Below are positions 32,662-40,631 of a DNA stretch of 51,001 bases, piece after piece (the first letter of the stretch is position 1; each line of letters opens with the position of its first letter). The position numbers were made by a program, and so were the translations under genes. Location: the NCBI GenBank assembly GCA_024279115.1, contig JAJRRW010000116.1:1-51001 (forward strand), read 5' to 3'. The notes beneath the pieces are model-generated. The model was not told where the DNA came from. It saw only the letters and a list, made by a program, of their open reading frames with translations, and searched no databases. Origin of the DNA: Alphaproteobacteria bacterium (GTDB taxonomy: Bacteria; Pseudomonadota; Alphaproteobacteria; Rhizobiales; JAKIUO01).

Positions 32662-33726
32662 TTGCGCGATCTGTTTTTATTGACCTATGAGGAGTTGCGC
32701 CGGCTTAGTCCTGGAGGCAAGAGTGAAATCCTCAAGGGGGTGGCGGCCCATTCCTCTATTCTGGCGGCCTATGGCATTACGGCAAACCAGCTGCGTGTGT
32801 GTCATTTTCTGGCTCAGGCTGCGCATGAGACCGGGGGCTTTCGCACCCTGGTGGAATATGGCAGTACCCGATATTTCCGGCGGCGTTATGGTCACCGGCG
32901 TGATCTGGGCAATGTCAGATTGTCAGATGGTTCGAGATATCGGGGGCGGGGCATATTTCAACTGACCGGGCGCGCCAATTACCGCCGTTTTGGACAGCTT
33001 TTGGGCGTTGATCTGGAGGCATTTCCGCTGCGCGCACAAAAGCCCGAGCTGTCTTTACGGATCGCTTGCGAATATTGGCAGCGCCATGGTCTCAACAGGT
33101 TTGCGGACCGCAATGATATCCGCGCCATCACCAAACGAATAAATGGCGGCTATAACGGCCTGCAGGACCGGCGGCGCTATTTAAGGCGCACCATGGCGAT
33201 CTGGAAGCCCCGCGCCAGGTCCGTTGTCGATCCACACTTTTTGCAATTTGGTGATCGCGGCAAGCAAGTCGCGCGCTTGCAATTGCTGTTGCGGGCCACA
33301 GGGCGGCGTATTGCCGTTGATGGACTGTTTGGTCACCAGACATTGCGGCGGCTAAAAGCTTTTCAAGCGGGACATGGCTTGCGTGCCGATGGCCTGTATG
33401 GCCGACGATCAAGGCGTGTGCTGATGCGTATCAGCTCGCAAACGAGCCAGACAAAACCACTTGATACCACGACCCCCCATTCAACCAACCCCAAGGAGAC
33501 AATAATGAATCAATGGAAAAGCTATCTTTCGAGCCGGACAATATGGGCCAATCTCATCGGCCTTGGCGCTCTGGCACTCGATGTTTTGGGTTTTAACGGC
33601 TTTAGCGCGGAGGAGAAGTCTCAACTTGTCGATCAGGTGCTCAAGTTGGTGGAAGCAGGTGGATTTATCGCTGGTGTGTTGTTTAGAGCGCTTGCCCGCA
33701 ACCGACTGGGGCCAGCAATGTTTTAG
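32662..33726 (+). CDS. GH19-type endolysin with peptidoglycan-binding domain, fused in frame to a holin-like segment
   Basis: About 354 residues from TTG 32662, with 'aaagga' upstream; no ATG fits. Residues 1-190 are a GH19 chitinase-like lysozyme domain: 'LRVCHFLAQAAHETGGFRTL' with probable catalytic Glu56, 'YRGRGIFQLTGRANYRRF', 'ACEYWQRHGLNRFAD' and 'ITKRINGGYNGLQDRRRYL'. Residues about 195-255 are a PG_binding_1 repeat ('FGDRGKQVARLQLLLRATGR', 'VDGLFGHQTLRRLKAFQAGH'). A linker rich in Thr, Ser and Pro leads, without a stop codon, into a 73-residue two-helix membrane segment that has its own Shine-Dalgarno and ATG at 33505. The endolysin stop seems to have been lost or replaced by read-through into the next gene. 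Confidence 0.8.
   Translation: MRDLFLLTYEELRRLSPGGKSEILKGVAAHSSILAAYGITANQLRVCHFLAQAAHETGGFRTLVEYGSTRYFRRRYGHRRDLGNVRLSDGSRYRGRGIFQLTGRANYRRFGQLLGVDLEAFPLRAQKPELSLRIACEYWQRHGLNRFADRNDIRAITKRINGGYNGLQDRRRYLRRTMAIWKPRARSVVDPHFLQFGDRGKQVARLQLLLRATGRRIAVDGLFGHQTLRRLKAFQAGHGLRADGLYGRRSRRVLMRISSQTSQTKPLDTTTPHSTNPKETIMNQWKSYLSSRTIWANLIGLGALALDVLGFNGFSAEEKSQLVDQVLKLVEAGGFIAGVLFRALARNRLGPAMF
33505..33726 (+). CDS. Holin-like two-helix membrane protein, nested in-frame start
   Basis: Read from ATG 33505, this is a 73-residue protein with two hydrophobic helices (TIWANLIGLGALALDVLGF and LVEAGGFIAGVLFRALA) and a polar hairpin (SAEEKSQLVDQ) between them. Small phage proteins of the same layout (start 'MxxxLSSRTIWANLIGLxALAL', end basic) sit next to endolysin genes. 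The start is backed by a near-perfect ribosome binding site, AAGGAG, six bases before the ATG. The same codons also form the C-terminus of the endolysin frame, so both a fusion and a free form can be made. Confidence 0.65.
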   Translation: MNQWKSYLSSRTIWANLIGLGALALDVLGFNGFSAEEKSQLVDQVLKLVEAGGFIAGVLFRALARNRLGPAMF

Positions 33727-34289
33727 TCACCAGGGCGCAAGGTTTGGGGCCGCGCAAGGAGACCGGCTTGCTTTTGGGGCGGGGCGCGGGACAGCTCCGC
33801 AGAACGGCTTGTTGTTTGTAGGTGTATCGCCAGGCAAAAGGCATCTGGGCTTGTCGAGTTAGGTGTAGACAATCTGCCACACCTCAAAACCTGTGAATTG
33901 GTCGTGAAATGGATTAGATCAGCCTCTAGCTTTGTGCCAGTGCGCTATTGCACGGATCTACAATTACCTAGATCGTTCAAAAAGATATTGTAAAATACAA
34001 TCAAAAGTTGTGACTATTTAAGCCAATTTATAGGCATGTGACAATTTATACGTGTTGCCAAAGTAGAGATGTGGCAAATAAGTCTAATTTTATGAAAAAC
34101 GCCAAAATTAGTTGGTAACATCATAATTCCTGTGCTAGAAGCCCGCCACTAAGCGAGGTAATTTTTATGGGCAATAAGTACCTTTTCGTTTTACCGGTTA
34201 ATAATACCTCGTGTAGTGGGATGTATTCCTTCTGACTAGTGCCGGTGAGTAGCCCGTCGAAATGAACGAAAAAAAGCAGGGAAAGTAAG
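33727..34289. other. Gene-free stretch after the lysis cassette
   Basis: These 563 bases separate the phage-derived region from the chromosomal genes to the right. The left 150 bases are GC-rich, and the rest turns sharply AT-rich (from about 33930). No gene is credible. It holds the inverted repeat at 34147-34218 and must carry the promoter and leader of the lytic transglycosylase gene. No att-like duplicated sequence was recognised. Confidence 0.5.
34147..34218. repeat. Long imperfect inverted repeat in the leader of the lytic transglycosylase gene
   Basis: CACTAAGCGAGGTA (34147-34160) matches the complement of TACCTCGTGTAGTG (34205-34218) at 12 of 14 positions. Between them, GGTA...TACC allows a competing smaller hairpin. 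It lies 72 bases upstream of the start codon and could be a transcribed leader structure or an operator. Confidence 0.4.
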
Positions 34290-35015
34290 ATGATTACAAA
34301 CAAGATGTCTGTAAGGCATAGTTGGTTGGGTGCGTGTGCGCTCGCTATTATGGCTGTTTTTGTGGGGTCACAATCAGCTGTTGCCTCCATTATGCAGCTG
34401 AATGATTCTGTCTACACCGCCAAGAGTATAGCGGTCGCTCCGGCAAAGAGAGCGGGCGTGAAGCGAGCTTTGGTCAAGAGAAAATCTTCCGCCAGGAAGG
34501 TTTACAGGAAAAAGAAATATACCAAGCGTAAAAAGCTTCGTACCTCTCGCACCTCTCGTAGAGCAGCTGGCAGCCGCAAATATACAAAACGCAGATATGC
34601 CAGAAAATCCAACAAGCGCAGAAGCAATGGTCGCAATCATGGCCGTGGTTCTTTGATGGCAACGCTTAGAAGCGTCAAGCCTGCCGGTCTGCCATTGCGC
34701 CTTGCGGCGGCTGTGGTAACGGTTGAAAGCGGCTGGCGTGTCAATGCCAGAGGCTCTTCTGGTGAACGTGGCCTGATGCAGCTTATGCCGGCAACTGCCC
34801 GCATGATGGGTGCGCGCGGCAATCTGTACAATCCCCGCATTAATATGCGTGCTGGTACAAAATACCTGAACTGGTGCTATCGCCGGGCTCGCAAAAATGT
34901 TGCTGCGACCATTGGTTGCTACAATCGTGGCCCAGGTCTGATGTGGAAGTGGAGTGGCAACCCCATTACACGTCGCTATGTCAAAAAAGTACGCAGATAT
35001 ATGGGGCGTAGTTAA
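34290..35015 (+). CDS. Secreted lytic transglycosylase (SLT domain) with polybasic region
   Basis: A 241-residue protein. A signal peptide (hydrophobic LGACALAIMAVFVGS, cleavage near AVAS) is followed by about 70 residues extremely rich in Lys and Arg (for example KRKSSARKVYRKKKYTKRKK). The C-terminal SLT transglycosylase domain has 'AAAVVTVESGWRVNARGSSG' (catalytic Glu in VESGW), 'ERGLMQLMPATARMMG', 'NPRINMRAGTKYLNW' and 'ATIGCYNRGPG', the standard motif set. It should cleave peptidoglycan glycan strands in the periplasm. The basic region could bind anionic wall or membrane polymers. It has its own terminator. Although it is next to the lysis cassette, it looks like a cellular gene. Confidence 0.88.
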   Translation: MITNKMSVRHSWLGACALAIMAVFVGSQSAVASIMQLNDSVYTAKSIAVAPAKRAGVKRALVKRKSSARKVYRKKKYTKRKKLRTSRTSRRAAGSRKYTKRRYARKSNKRRSNGRNHGRGSLMATLRSVKPAGLPLRLAAAVVTVESGWRVNARGSSGERGLMQLMPATARMMGARGNLYNPRINMRAGTKYLNWCYRRARKNVAATIGCYNRGPGLMWKWSGNPITRRYVKKVRRYMGRS

Positions 35016-35042
35016 TTTTCGACTGCGAAACGACCATTTAAG

Positions 35043-35080
35043 ATCCCGTTCTCTCTTCATCGAGGGGGCGGGGTTTTTTT
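35043..35080 (+). terminator. Intrinsic terminator of the lytic transglycosylase gene
   Basis: A 13-base stem (ATCCCGTTCTCTC with GAGGGGGCGGGGT, including several G-T wobbles) around a six-base loop ends in seven Ts, 27 bases after the stop codon. Confidence 0.75.
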
Positions 35081-35240
35081 GTCATTTAAGCTGTTGAAAT
35101 CCTGATTAAGAGATTGAATCTTATCATGTTTTTACTGTAATTTGGAATGGTTATATAGTTCATGGTAGGTTCATAATTGCTCGGATAAACTGCCTTCAGA
35201 TTGAAATTTCGTCAAAATCAGCTATTAAGCGGTTTGCAAG

Positions 35241-35654
35241 ATGCGGGAGAGTGCGACGTTGGAGAAGAGTAAATACTTCTGGGTAAGGGCCTTGACACCG
35301 GTGATTTTTGCCGTTGTGTTGCTGTATGGCGGCGAGGCGATGGCCGGTTGTGTCAAATGGTCTAATTCCCCCACTATCATCAAGAAAAACGGTTTAATGA
35401 AACCTGGTCCCGTTCGGGCGCGTGCGATACGGCGCGGCGAAGATGTGATCAGCATTGATCTTTGTCGTCGTGGCGGTAGATATATTTATCGTTTGACCGT
35501 GCTTGGTAAGAAAAAGCGGGTGCGTGATATTGTCGTTGACGCGCGTAGTGGTAAAAGAATTGGTGGTCGATCCGGCAAGCGGCAGAAACTGGAAGACCGC
35601 ATCATTAATCGGGTCAAGCGCAATCTGCGACGCCACGGGATTAATTATTACTAG
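35241..35654 (+). CDS. Secreted PepSY-like protein upstream of a two-component system
   Basis: A 137-residue protein. The N-terminal signal segment (hydrophobic LTPVIFAVVLLYGGEAMAG) is followed by a basic mature part with two cysteines (GCVKW and DLCRRGG). 'YIYRLTVLGKKKRVRDIVVD' and 'ARSGKRIGG' resemble the PepSY fold, in which a Y-x-V-x-V...G-x...V-x-V-D-A-x-T-G-x pattern is usual. Such proteins commonly precede FeuP/FeuQ- or PhoP/PhoQ-like regulators in Hyphomicrobiales and may modulate the periplasmic sensor. It ends 41 bases before the response regulator start, in the same direction, so co-transcription is likely. Confidence 0.7.
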   Translation: MRESATLEKSKYFWVRALTPVIFAVVLLYGGEAMAGCVKWSNSPTIIKKNGLMKPGPVRARAIRRGEDVISIDLCRRGGRYIYRLTVLGKKKRVRDIVVDARSGKRIGGRSGKRQKLEDRIINRVKRNLRRHGINYY

Positions 35655-35695
35655 GTCGCAAATATATTCAAGAGTTGAAACAAGGAACAGGCACG

Positions 35696-36373
35696 GTGCG
35701 GTTACTGGTTGTAGAAGATGAACCTGATCTCAATCGCCAGCTGGTTGACGCCTTGAGCGATGCCGGCTATGCGGTGGACACGGCGCTGGACGGCGAAGAA
35801 GGACATTTTCTGGGAGATACAGAGCCTTACGACACCGTTGTTCTGGATCTTGGCTTGCCGCTCATGGATGGCATCAGTGTTTTGGAGCAATGGCGACGAA
35901 ACCAACGCAATATGCCGGTTTTGATCCTGACGGCTCGCGACCGCTGGAGTGACAAGGTGGCGGGAATGGATGCGGGCGCCGATGATTATGTCGCCAAGCC
36001 GTTTCATATGGAAGAGATCCTGGCGCGTGTGAGGGCGCTTTTGCGCCGCGGGGCGGGGCACGCAAGCAGTGAAATCGAAGTCGGGCCGTTGCGGCTTGAT
36101 ACGCGCGCCTCTCGGGTTACGCTCAATGGGGCGGCCATCAAGCTGACTTCACATGAATTTCGCCTGTTGTCCTATCTGGTCCATCATGGGGGACGGGTGG
36201 TGTCTCGTACCGAGCTGATCGAGCATCTTTATGACCAGGATTTCGACCGCGATTCCAATACCGTCGAAGTGTTTATCGGTCGATTGCGCAAAAAATTGCC
36301 AGATCAGATGATCAAAACCGTGCGGGGGCTTGGCTATTGCCGCGAAGACCCGGGCGCAAAATGCGACGAATGA
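35696..36373 (+). CDS. feuP: OmpR-family response regulator (FeuP-like)
   Basis: A 225-residue regulator. The receiver domain has acidic residues E7/D8, the phospho-accepting Asp51 ('TVVLDLGLPLMDG'), 'LILTARDRWSDKVAGMDAGA' and Lys in 'DDYVAKPF'. The C-terminal winged-helix DNA-binding domain has 'LTSHEFRLLSYLVHHGGRVV', 'SRTELIEHLYDQDFDRDSNT' and 'VEVFIGRLRKKL'. GTG 35696 with 'aagga' upstream gives the family start. It overlaps the kinase gene by four bases. The sequence and its neighbour fit FeuP, which with FeuQ controls cyclic-glucan export and osmoadaptation in rhizobia. Whether that role holds here is inference. Confidence 0.85.
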   Translation: MRLLVVEDEPDLNRQLVDALSDAGYAVDTALDGEEGHFLGDTEPYDTVVLDLGLPLMDGISVLEQWRRNQRNMPVLILTARDRWSDKVAGMDAGADDYVAKPFHMEEILARVRALLRRGAGHASSEIEVGPLRLDTRASRVTLNGAAIKLTSHEFRLLSYLVHHGGRVVSRTELIEHLYDQDFDRDSNTVEVFIGRLRKKLPDQMIKTVRGLGYCREDPGAKCDE

Positions 36374-37875
36374 ATTTCATGAAACATGCTCTGCGCCCCA
36401 ATTCCCTGCGCTTTCGCCTGTTGGCTTCAACAGCTCTTCTTGTGGCTATTGTGCTGCCAATTACGGCCTTTGTCCTGACGTCTTATTATCGCATTGCCGT
36501 GGAGCAGACATTTGATCAGCGCCTGGAGGTGCATCTCGAAAATCTCGTTGCTCTTAGCGTGCGCCAGGCTCGTGATGAGGAAGGTCATGAAGAGGAGGCG
36601 GTTGCAGGCAAAGCGCTAGGCAAAGGCGCTGCGCCAGATAAAGAAGCTACCGTTCAGCGCAGAGAAATAGAGCTTGGCAACCCCTTGTTCAAGCGTCCGT
36701 GTTCAGGATGGTATTGGCAAATCAGGGCGCTTGACAGCGCTGCGAACAGTACGGTCATTTCAGACAGTTTGCTCGACCATCGGCTGGTGTCCCTGCCAGC
36801 CCCCGCCGCTCCGCAACCGGGTGAAACCTTAAAGCATGGATATATAGAGGGACCTGAGGGGCAGATCTTGCGAGCCGTCGAGGAGGTGATAATCGCCGGG
36901 GGAGAAGAGGCCGGGGAAAAAACGGAGCGCTATACCTATATTGTTGCCATCAGCTCGTCGCAGCTGGACGGGCAGGTTTCGCAGTTTCGAAATATGCTGT
37001 TTCTGGCGCTTGGAGTGCTGGGGCTTGGTCTCATCCTTGCGGGTGTCATGCAGGTTCGCTATGTCCTGGCGCCGCTCTCCGTTATTTCGCGCAAACTAAA
37101 TGACATCAGGGCCGGCAAGGCCGATCATCTGCGCGGCGAGTTTCCCGTGGAAATTGAACCGCTCCAGATTGAATTGAACGCGCTCATTCGCTCTAACAAG
37201 GATATTGTTGAGCGCGCCCGCACCCATGTCGGTAATCTCGCCCATGCCCTCAAAACCCCCCTTAGCGTTCTTGCCAATGAAATTGACAAGGCGCGCAAAG
37301 AGGACGCGAAGGGGGTTGCCGGGATTTTTGCCGGCATTATAGACAAGCAGACAAAGATTATGAATGATCAGGTGCGCCATCATCTTGATCGGGCCCGTAT
37401 GGCTGCGCAAATCAGCGTCATCGGCAGCTCCACCAGTGTGCAGCCGGTGACGCGTTCACTGTCTCGCACCTTGCAAAAGATCTACAAGGAAAAAGACATA
37501 GAACTTGAATGTCAATGTGGGGATGGTTTGTTATTTCGAGGAGAGCAGCAAGACCTTGAGGAGATGCTGGGGAACTTGCTGGACAATGCCTTTAAATGGG
37601 CGCGGGGCAAGGTTCGTTTGACCGTCGTAAAAGCCCTCGACAAGCCTGGCTATCTGACCATTAAAGTAGAGGATGATGGTCCAGGATTGTCTGGCGACAA
37701 GCGCGCGCAGGCTATGAAGCGAGGGCAAAGGCTGGATGAAAATCTGCCCGGGTCTGGCCTTGGGCTATCGATTGTTGCCGATCTGGCGCATCTCTATAAT
37801 GGTGTGTTTTTGCTCGAAGCGTCGCAGATGGGCGGGCTTTGCGCCAAATTACAGCTCCCTGTTGCGATTTCTTGA
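36370..37875 (+). CDS. feuQ: Sensor histidine kinase (FeuQ-like, PhoQ type)
   Basis: About 501 residues. It has two membrane helices (LLASTALLVAIVLPITAFVL and MLFLALGVLGLGLILAGVM) flanking a periplasmic sensor of about 165 residues with a low-complexity GKALGKGAAPDKE insert. A HAMP linker follows. The H box is 'VGNLAHALKTPLSVLANEID', the N box 'EEMLGNLLDNAFKWARG', G1 'EDDGPGLSG' and G2 'LPGSGLGLSIVADLAH'. The H box form 'LAHALKTPL' is characteristic of PhoQ/FeuQ-type kinases. ATG 36370 overlaps the regulator stop as ATGA; ATG 36361 is also possible. It pairs with the preceding response regulator. Confidence 0.87.
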   Translation: MNFMKHALRPNSLRFRLLASTALLVAIVLPITAFVLTSYYRIAVEQTFDQRLEVHLENLVALSVRQARDEEGHEEEAVAGKALGKGAAPDKEATVQRREIELGNPLFKRPCSGWYWQIRALDSAANSTVISDSLLDHRLVSLPAPAAPQPGETLKHGYIEGPEGQILRAVEEVIIAGGEEAGEKTERYTYIVAISSSQLDGQVSQFRNMLFLALGVLGLGLILAGVMQVRYVLAPLSVISRKLNDIRAGKADHLRGEFPVEIEPLQIELNALIRSNKDIVERARTHVGNLAHALKTPLSVLANEIDKARKEDAKGVAGIFAGIIDKQTKIMNDQVRHHLDRARMAAQISVIGSSTSVQPVTRSLSRTLQKIYKEKDIELECQCGDGLLFRGEQQDLEEMLGNLLDNAFKWARGKVRLTVVKALDKPGYLTIKVEDDGPGLSGDKRAQAMKRGQRLDENLPGSGLGLSIVADLAHLYNGVFLLEASQMGGLCAKLQLPVAIS

Positions 37876-38058
37876 TTGTGCGATGTCCCAATTTTGCCCG
37901 AATCTTCCAACACAGTTCTTTATTATATGGATCATTGAGTTTGTGGCTTTTGCGCGGATGTTGGTGCGTCATGATCCAAGGCGAATTTGTGAGACGATAT
38001 GGCCGCTCAATGGAGGGCTGGAGATCTCACGCAAACAACAAAAATCTGGATTTTGAAC

Positions 38059-38529
38059 ATGAAAACTCAGTCGATTTTAGCGGTGGTGTTGATCCCTTTG
38101 ACCATTGGTTTAAGTGGTTGCGGTGGCGGGCCACGTGAAGATATGGGTACTGTGGTTGGAGCGGTTGCCGGTGGCGCCATTGGTAATCAGTTTGGCAAGG
38201 GCGAGGGCCGGGTCGCGGCGACCATTGCAGGTATCTTGATTGGCGGCATTGTCGGCAGTGAGATTGGTCGCTCGTTAGATGAGAATGATCGCCGCCGCGC
38301 CTCAGCTGCCGAATATGAGGCGCTTGAAAATGGCAGCTCTGGCCAGGCGCGAGAATGGCGTAACCCCGATAGTGGTCATTATGGACGGGTTGTGCCGCAA
38401 AGGCCCTATAAGGTAGGGGCCCGTGACTGTCGCGATTATACCCACACCATTTATATTGACGGACGGCCAGAAACCATGCGCGGGCGCGCTTGTCGCAATC
38501 GGGATGGCTCCTGGAGTCGGTCTACTTAA
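38059..38529 (+). CDS. Glycine-zipper 2TM lipoprotein (17 kDa surface antigen-like)
   Basis: A 156-residue protein. A lipoprotein signal (KTQSILAVVLIPLTIGLSGC, Cys near residue 21) is followed by a glycine-zipper segment ('GTVVGAVAGGAIGNQFGKGE' and 'VAATIAGILIGGIVGSEIGR'). A C-terminal domain reads 'REWRNPDSGHYGRVVPQRPY' with 'CRDYTHTIYIDGRPETMRGR', like the rickettsial 17 kDa antigen family. It should be anchored in the outer membrane by its lipid. ATG 38059 gives the clean lipobox start. It lies between the FeuPQ-like genes and ccmI, with its own 180-base leader. Confidence 0.87.
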   Translation: MKTQSILAVVLIPLTIGLSGCGGGPREDMGTVVGAVAGGAIGNQFGKGEGRVAATIAGILIGGIVGSEIGRSLDENDRRRASAAEYEALENGSSGQAREWRNPDSGHYGRVVPQRPYKVGARDCRDYTHTIYIDGRPETMRGRACRNRDGSWSRST

Positions 38530-38751
38530 CCGTTGCATCTTGAAAGGGGATAATTCTGCATTAGATATTCAAAAATATGCTATGTAAAAGCGGGAACTTT
38601 ACCAGGTTGGCGCTTTTTTTAGTAATTCTAAAGAGAACTCTTGCAGGAAAATGCTGTATTGTGTCATTCTGTCGGTCGTATTAGGACCCGTACTGGGTTA
38701 TGGTTATTTGAATGCGACAGGTCCTGTTATCTGATAACGAATTTGTGAGGA

Positions 38752-39957
38752 ATGATGCTACTCTGGTCTTTCATTATTGTGCTGATTGTTGTGACGCTGG
38801 CTGGTCTTTTACGGCCGCTTTATCGAGGCAGTGATACGCTTTCTAACCGAGACGCGTATGACGCGAATGTTTTCAAGGATCAGCTCAAAGCCATTGATCG
38901 CGAAATGGAAGAGGGGCAGCTGGAAGAAGCAGATGCCCAGTCGGCGCGCGTCGAGATCTCCCGCAAGCTTTTGGAGGCCGCCGAAACAGCGGAAGAACAC
39001 CCCATTATGCAGGCGCGGAGCCGACAGCTAAGTCGATCGACAGCGATTGCGATCGTTTTGTTCGTGCCGTTTCTCGCTATTGGTCTTTATTTGCAGATTG
39101 GCAGCCCTACGCAAGGCGATTTGCCATTATCGGCACGTGCCCAAACAACGCCGGATGGTTCCAAACTGGCCTCTTTGATTTCTCGCGCTGAGCAGCGACT
39201 TGAGGATAATCCCGGCGATGGGAATGGCTGGGAGATCATGGCGCCGATTTATCTGCGCCACCAGATGTATGGCAAGGCGATTGCTGCCTATCAAAACTCC
39301 TTGCGGCTGCTTGGCTCCAGTGCCGAGCGCCTGAGTGGTCTGGCTGATGCCATGGTTCTGGCCAATGATAATATTGTCGATGACGCTGTGGTGCCGATCC
39401 TCAAGCGTGCCATCAAAGCTGATCCCGATCACCCCAAGCCCCTTTTCTGGATGGGGCTCTATCATGAGCAGAACAACAAGTTCAAACAGGCGGAAGAAAT
39501 TTTCACAAATTTGCTGAAAAAGGCCAGTACAAAGGCCGTCTGGCGTCCCACTGTTGTCGCGCGCCTCAATGAAGTGCGCAAAAAACAAGGCTTGCCGCCG
39601 ACCACCATCGCTGGAATGGAGCCCGTTGCGGCACCTGTGGTCAAGCTGGGAGATGCCCGCAAGCAAACCGGGGCCCCTCTCAAAGGACCAAGTGCCGATG
39701 ATGTTAAAGCGGCGGCTCAAATGAGCACCGGGGATCGTCAGGCCATGATCAACAATATGGTGGCGCGCCTTGCCCCTCGCTTGAAGGAAGAGGGCGGTGA
39801 TCTCAAGAGCTGGATGCAACTGGTCAATGTCTTGAATGTGCAAGGCAAAAAGGCAGCAGCGCGAGCGGCAGTCAAGGATGCGAAAAAGAATTTGCAAAAT
39901 GCCAACGCAGCCGCACAACTTGATGCATTGGCAAAAAAACTTCAGCTTGGCTCATAA
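38752..39957 (+). CDS. ccmI: Cytochrome c biogenesis protein CcmI (CycH)
   Basis: A 401-residue c-type cytochrome maturation factor. It has an N-terminal membrane helix (MLLWSFIIVLIVVTLAGLL), then the CcmI signature 'NRDAYDANVFKDQLKAIDRE' with 'MEEGQLEEADAQSARVEISR'. A second membrane helix (TAIAIVLFVPFLAIGLYL) and a periplasmic TPR region ('LEDNPGDGNGWEIMAPIYLR', 'GKAIAAYQNSLRLLGSSAER') follow. CcmI binds the C-terminus of apocytochrome c and hands it to CcmF/CcmH. It is the first gene of ccmI-ccmE-ccmF-ccmH, the rhizobial cycHJKL order. Confidence 0.92.
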   Translation: MMLLWSFIIVLIVVTLAGLLRPLYRGSDTLSNRDAYDANVFKDQLKAIDREMEEGQLEEADAQSARVEISRKLLEAAETAEEHPIMQARSRQLSRSTAIAIVLFVPFLAIGLYLQIGSPTQGDLPLSARAQTTPDGSKLASLISRAEQRLEDNPGDGNGWEIMAPIYLRHQMYGKAIAAYQNSLRLLGSSAERLSGLADAMVLANDNIVDDAVVPILKRAIKADPDHPKPLFWMGLYHEQNNKFKQAEEIFTNLLKKASTKAVWRPTVVARLNEVRKKQGLPPTTIAGMEPVAAPVVKLGDARKQTGAPLKGPSADDVKAAAQMSTGDRQAMINNMVARLAPRLKEEGGDLKSWMQLVNVLNVQGKKAAARAAVKDAKKNLQNANAAAQLDALAKKLQLGS

Positions 39958-39997
39958 TGGGTTTTGCTCCAGATTTATATAATAAGGAACGATTGGG

Positions 39998-40462
39998 ATG
40001 ACCAGAAAACAGCGCAGATCGGCAATGATATTCACGGGGCTTGGCGTACTTGCCGTCGCCGTTGGTCTGGTGCTGTGGGGATTGTCTGGTAATATCATGT
40101 TTTTCTACAGCCCCTCGGACCTGGTTGAAAAGCAGGTAGAGCCGGGACAGCGCTTCCGGCTTGGTGGTCTTGTTGAGGAAGGATCGGTGGTCCGCGGTCA
40201 GAGCACAAAAATCACGTTTAAGGTGACGGACAATGCCGAAAATGTGGGTGTGAGCTTTGAAGGTGTGTTGCCGGATCTGTTTCGTGAAGGACAGGGCATT
40301 GTCGCCGAGGGGGCGCTGAACACAGCTGGTATTTTCGTCGCCGATAACGTGCTTGCCAAGCATGATGAAAACTATATGCCTCCCGAAGTCGCGTCCTCGC
40401 TAAAGAAAAAAGGCGTGTGGAAGGATACTAACACCAAAGCTGCCAAAGGCACGGGGAGCTAA
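39998..40462 (+). CDS. ccmE: Heme chaperone CcmE (CycJ)
   Basis: A 154-residue membrane-anchored periplasmic heme chaperone. An N-terminal basic stretch and helix (ARSAMIF-type, here [20 protein letters not shown]) precede an OB-fold domain ('[15 protein letters not shown]', '[20 protein letters not shown]'). The heme-binding histidine is His122 in '[14 protein letters not shown]', followed by the conserved Tyr126. CcmE receives heme covalently and passes it to CcmF. It starts 40 bases after ccmI, with 'aaggaacgattggg' as ribosome binding site. It is intact. Confidence 0.95.
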   Translation: MTRKQRRSAMIFTGLGVLAVAVGLVLWGLSGNIMFFYSPSDLVEKQVEPGQRFRLGGLVEEGSVVRGQSTKITFKVTDNAENVGVSFEGVLPDLFREGQGIVAEGALNTAGIFVADNVLAKHDENYMPPEVASSLKKKGVWKDTNTKAAKGTGS

Positions 40463-40631
40463 CCGGACTATTTGGTTGTGAACGGACTGCTTTGGGATAG
40501 TCGATAACGAAAATGTGGGTTGTCGAGATAAAAGCCAGTAGGTTAAGCTGGCATCAAAATATAAAAAAACAGGATCAGAGCCCCCTAGGGTCTTCCCAAC
40601 GGGGCGTGTGGTTTTAAAGGGAGTTTGACTA

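Noticed and set aside
34147-34260. Known riboswitch upstream of the lytic transglycosylase
   Set aside because: The inverted repeat does not show the conserved cores of riboswitch classes I can recognise by eye; it is listed only as a repeat.
33727-34289. Prophage attachment site at the right edge of the cluster
   Set aside because: No tRNA gene and no direct repeat matching the left edge (around 14850-14890) could be recognised, and no integrase is present.
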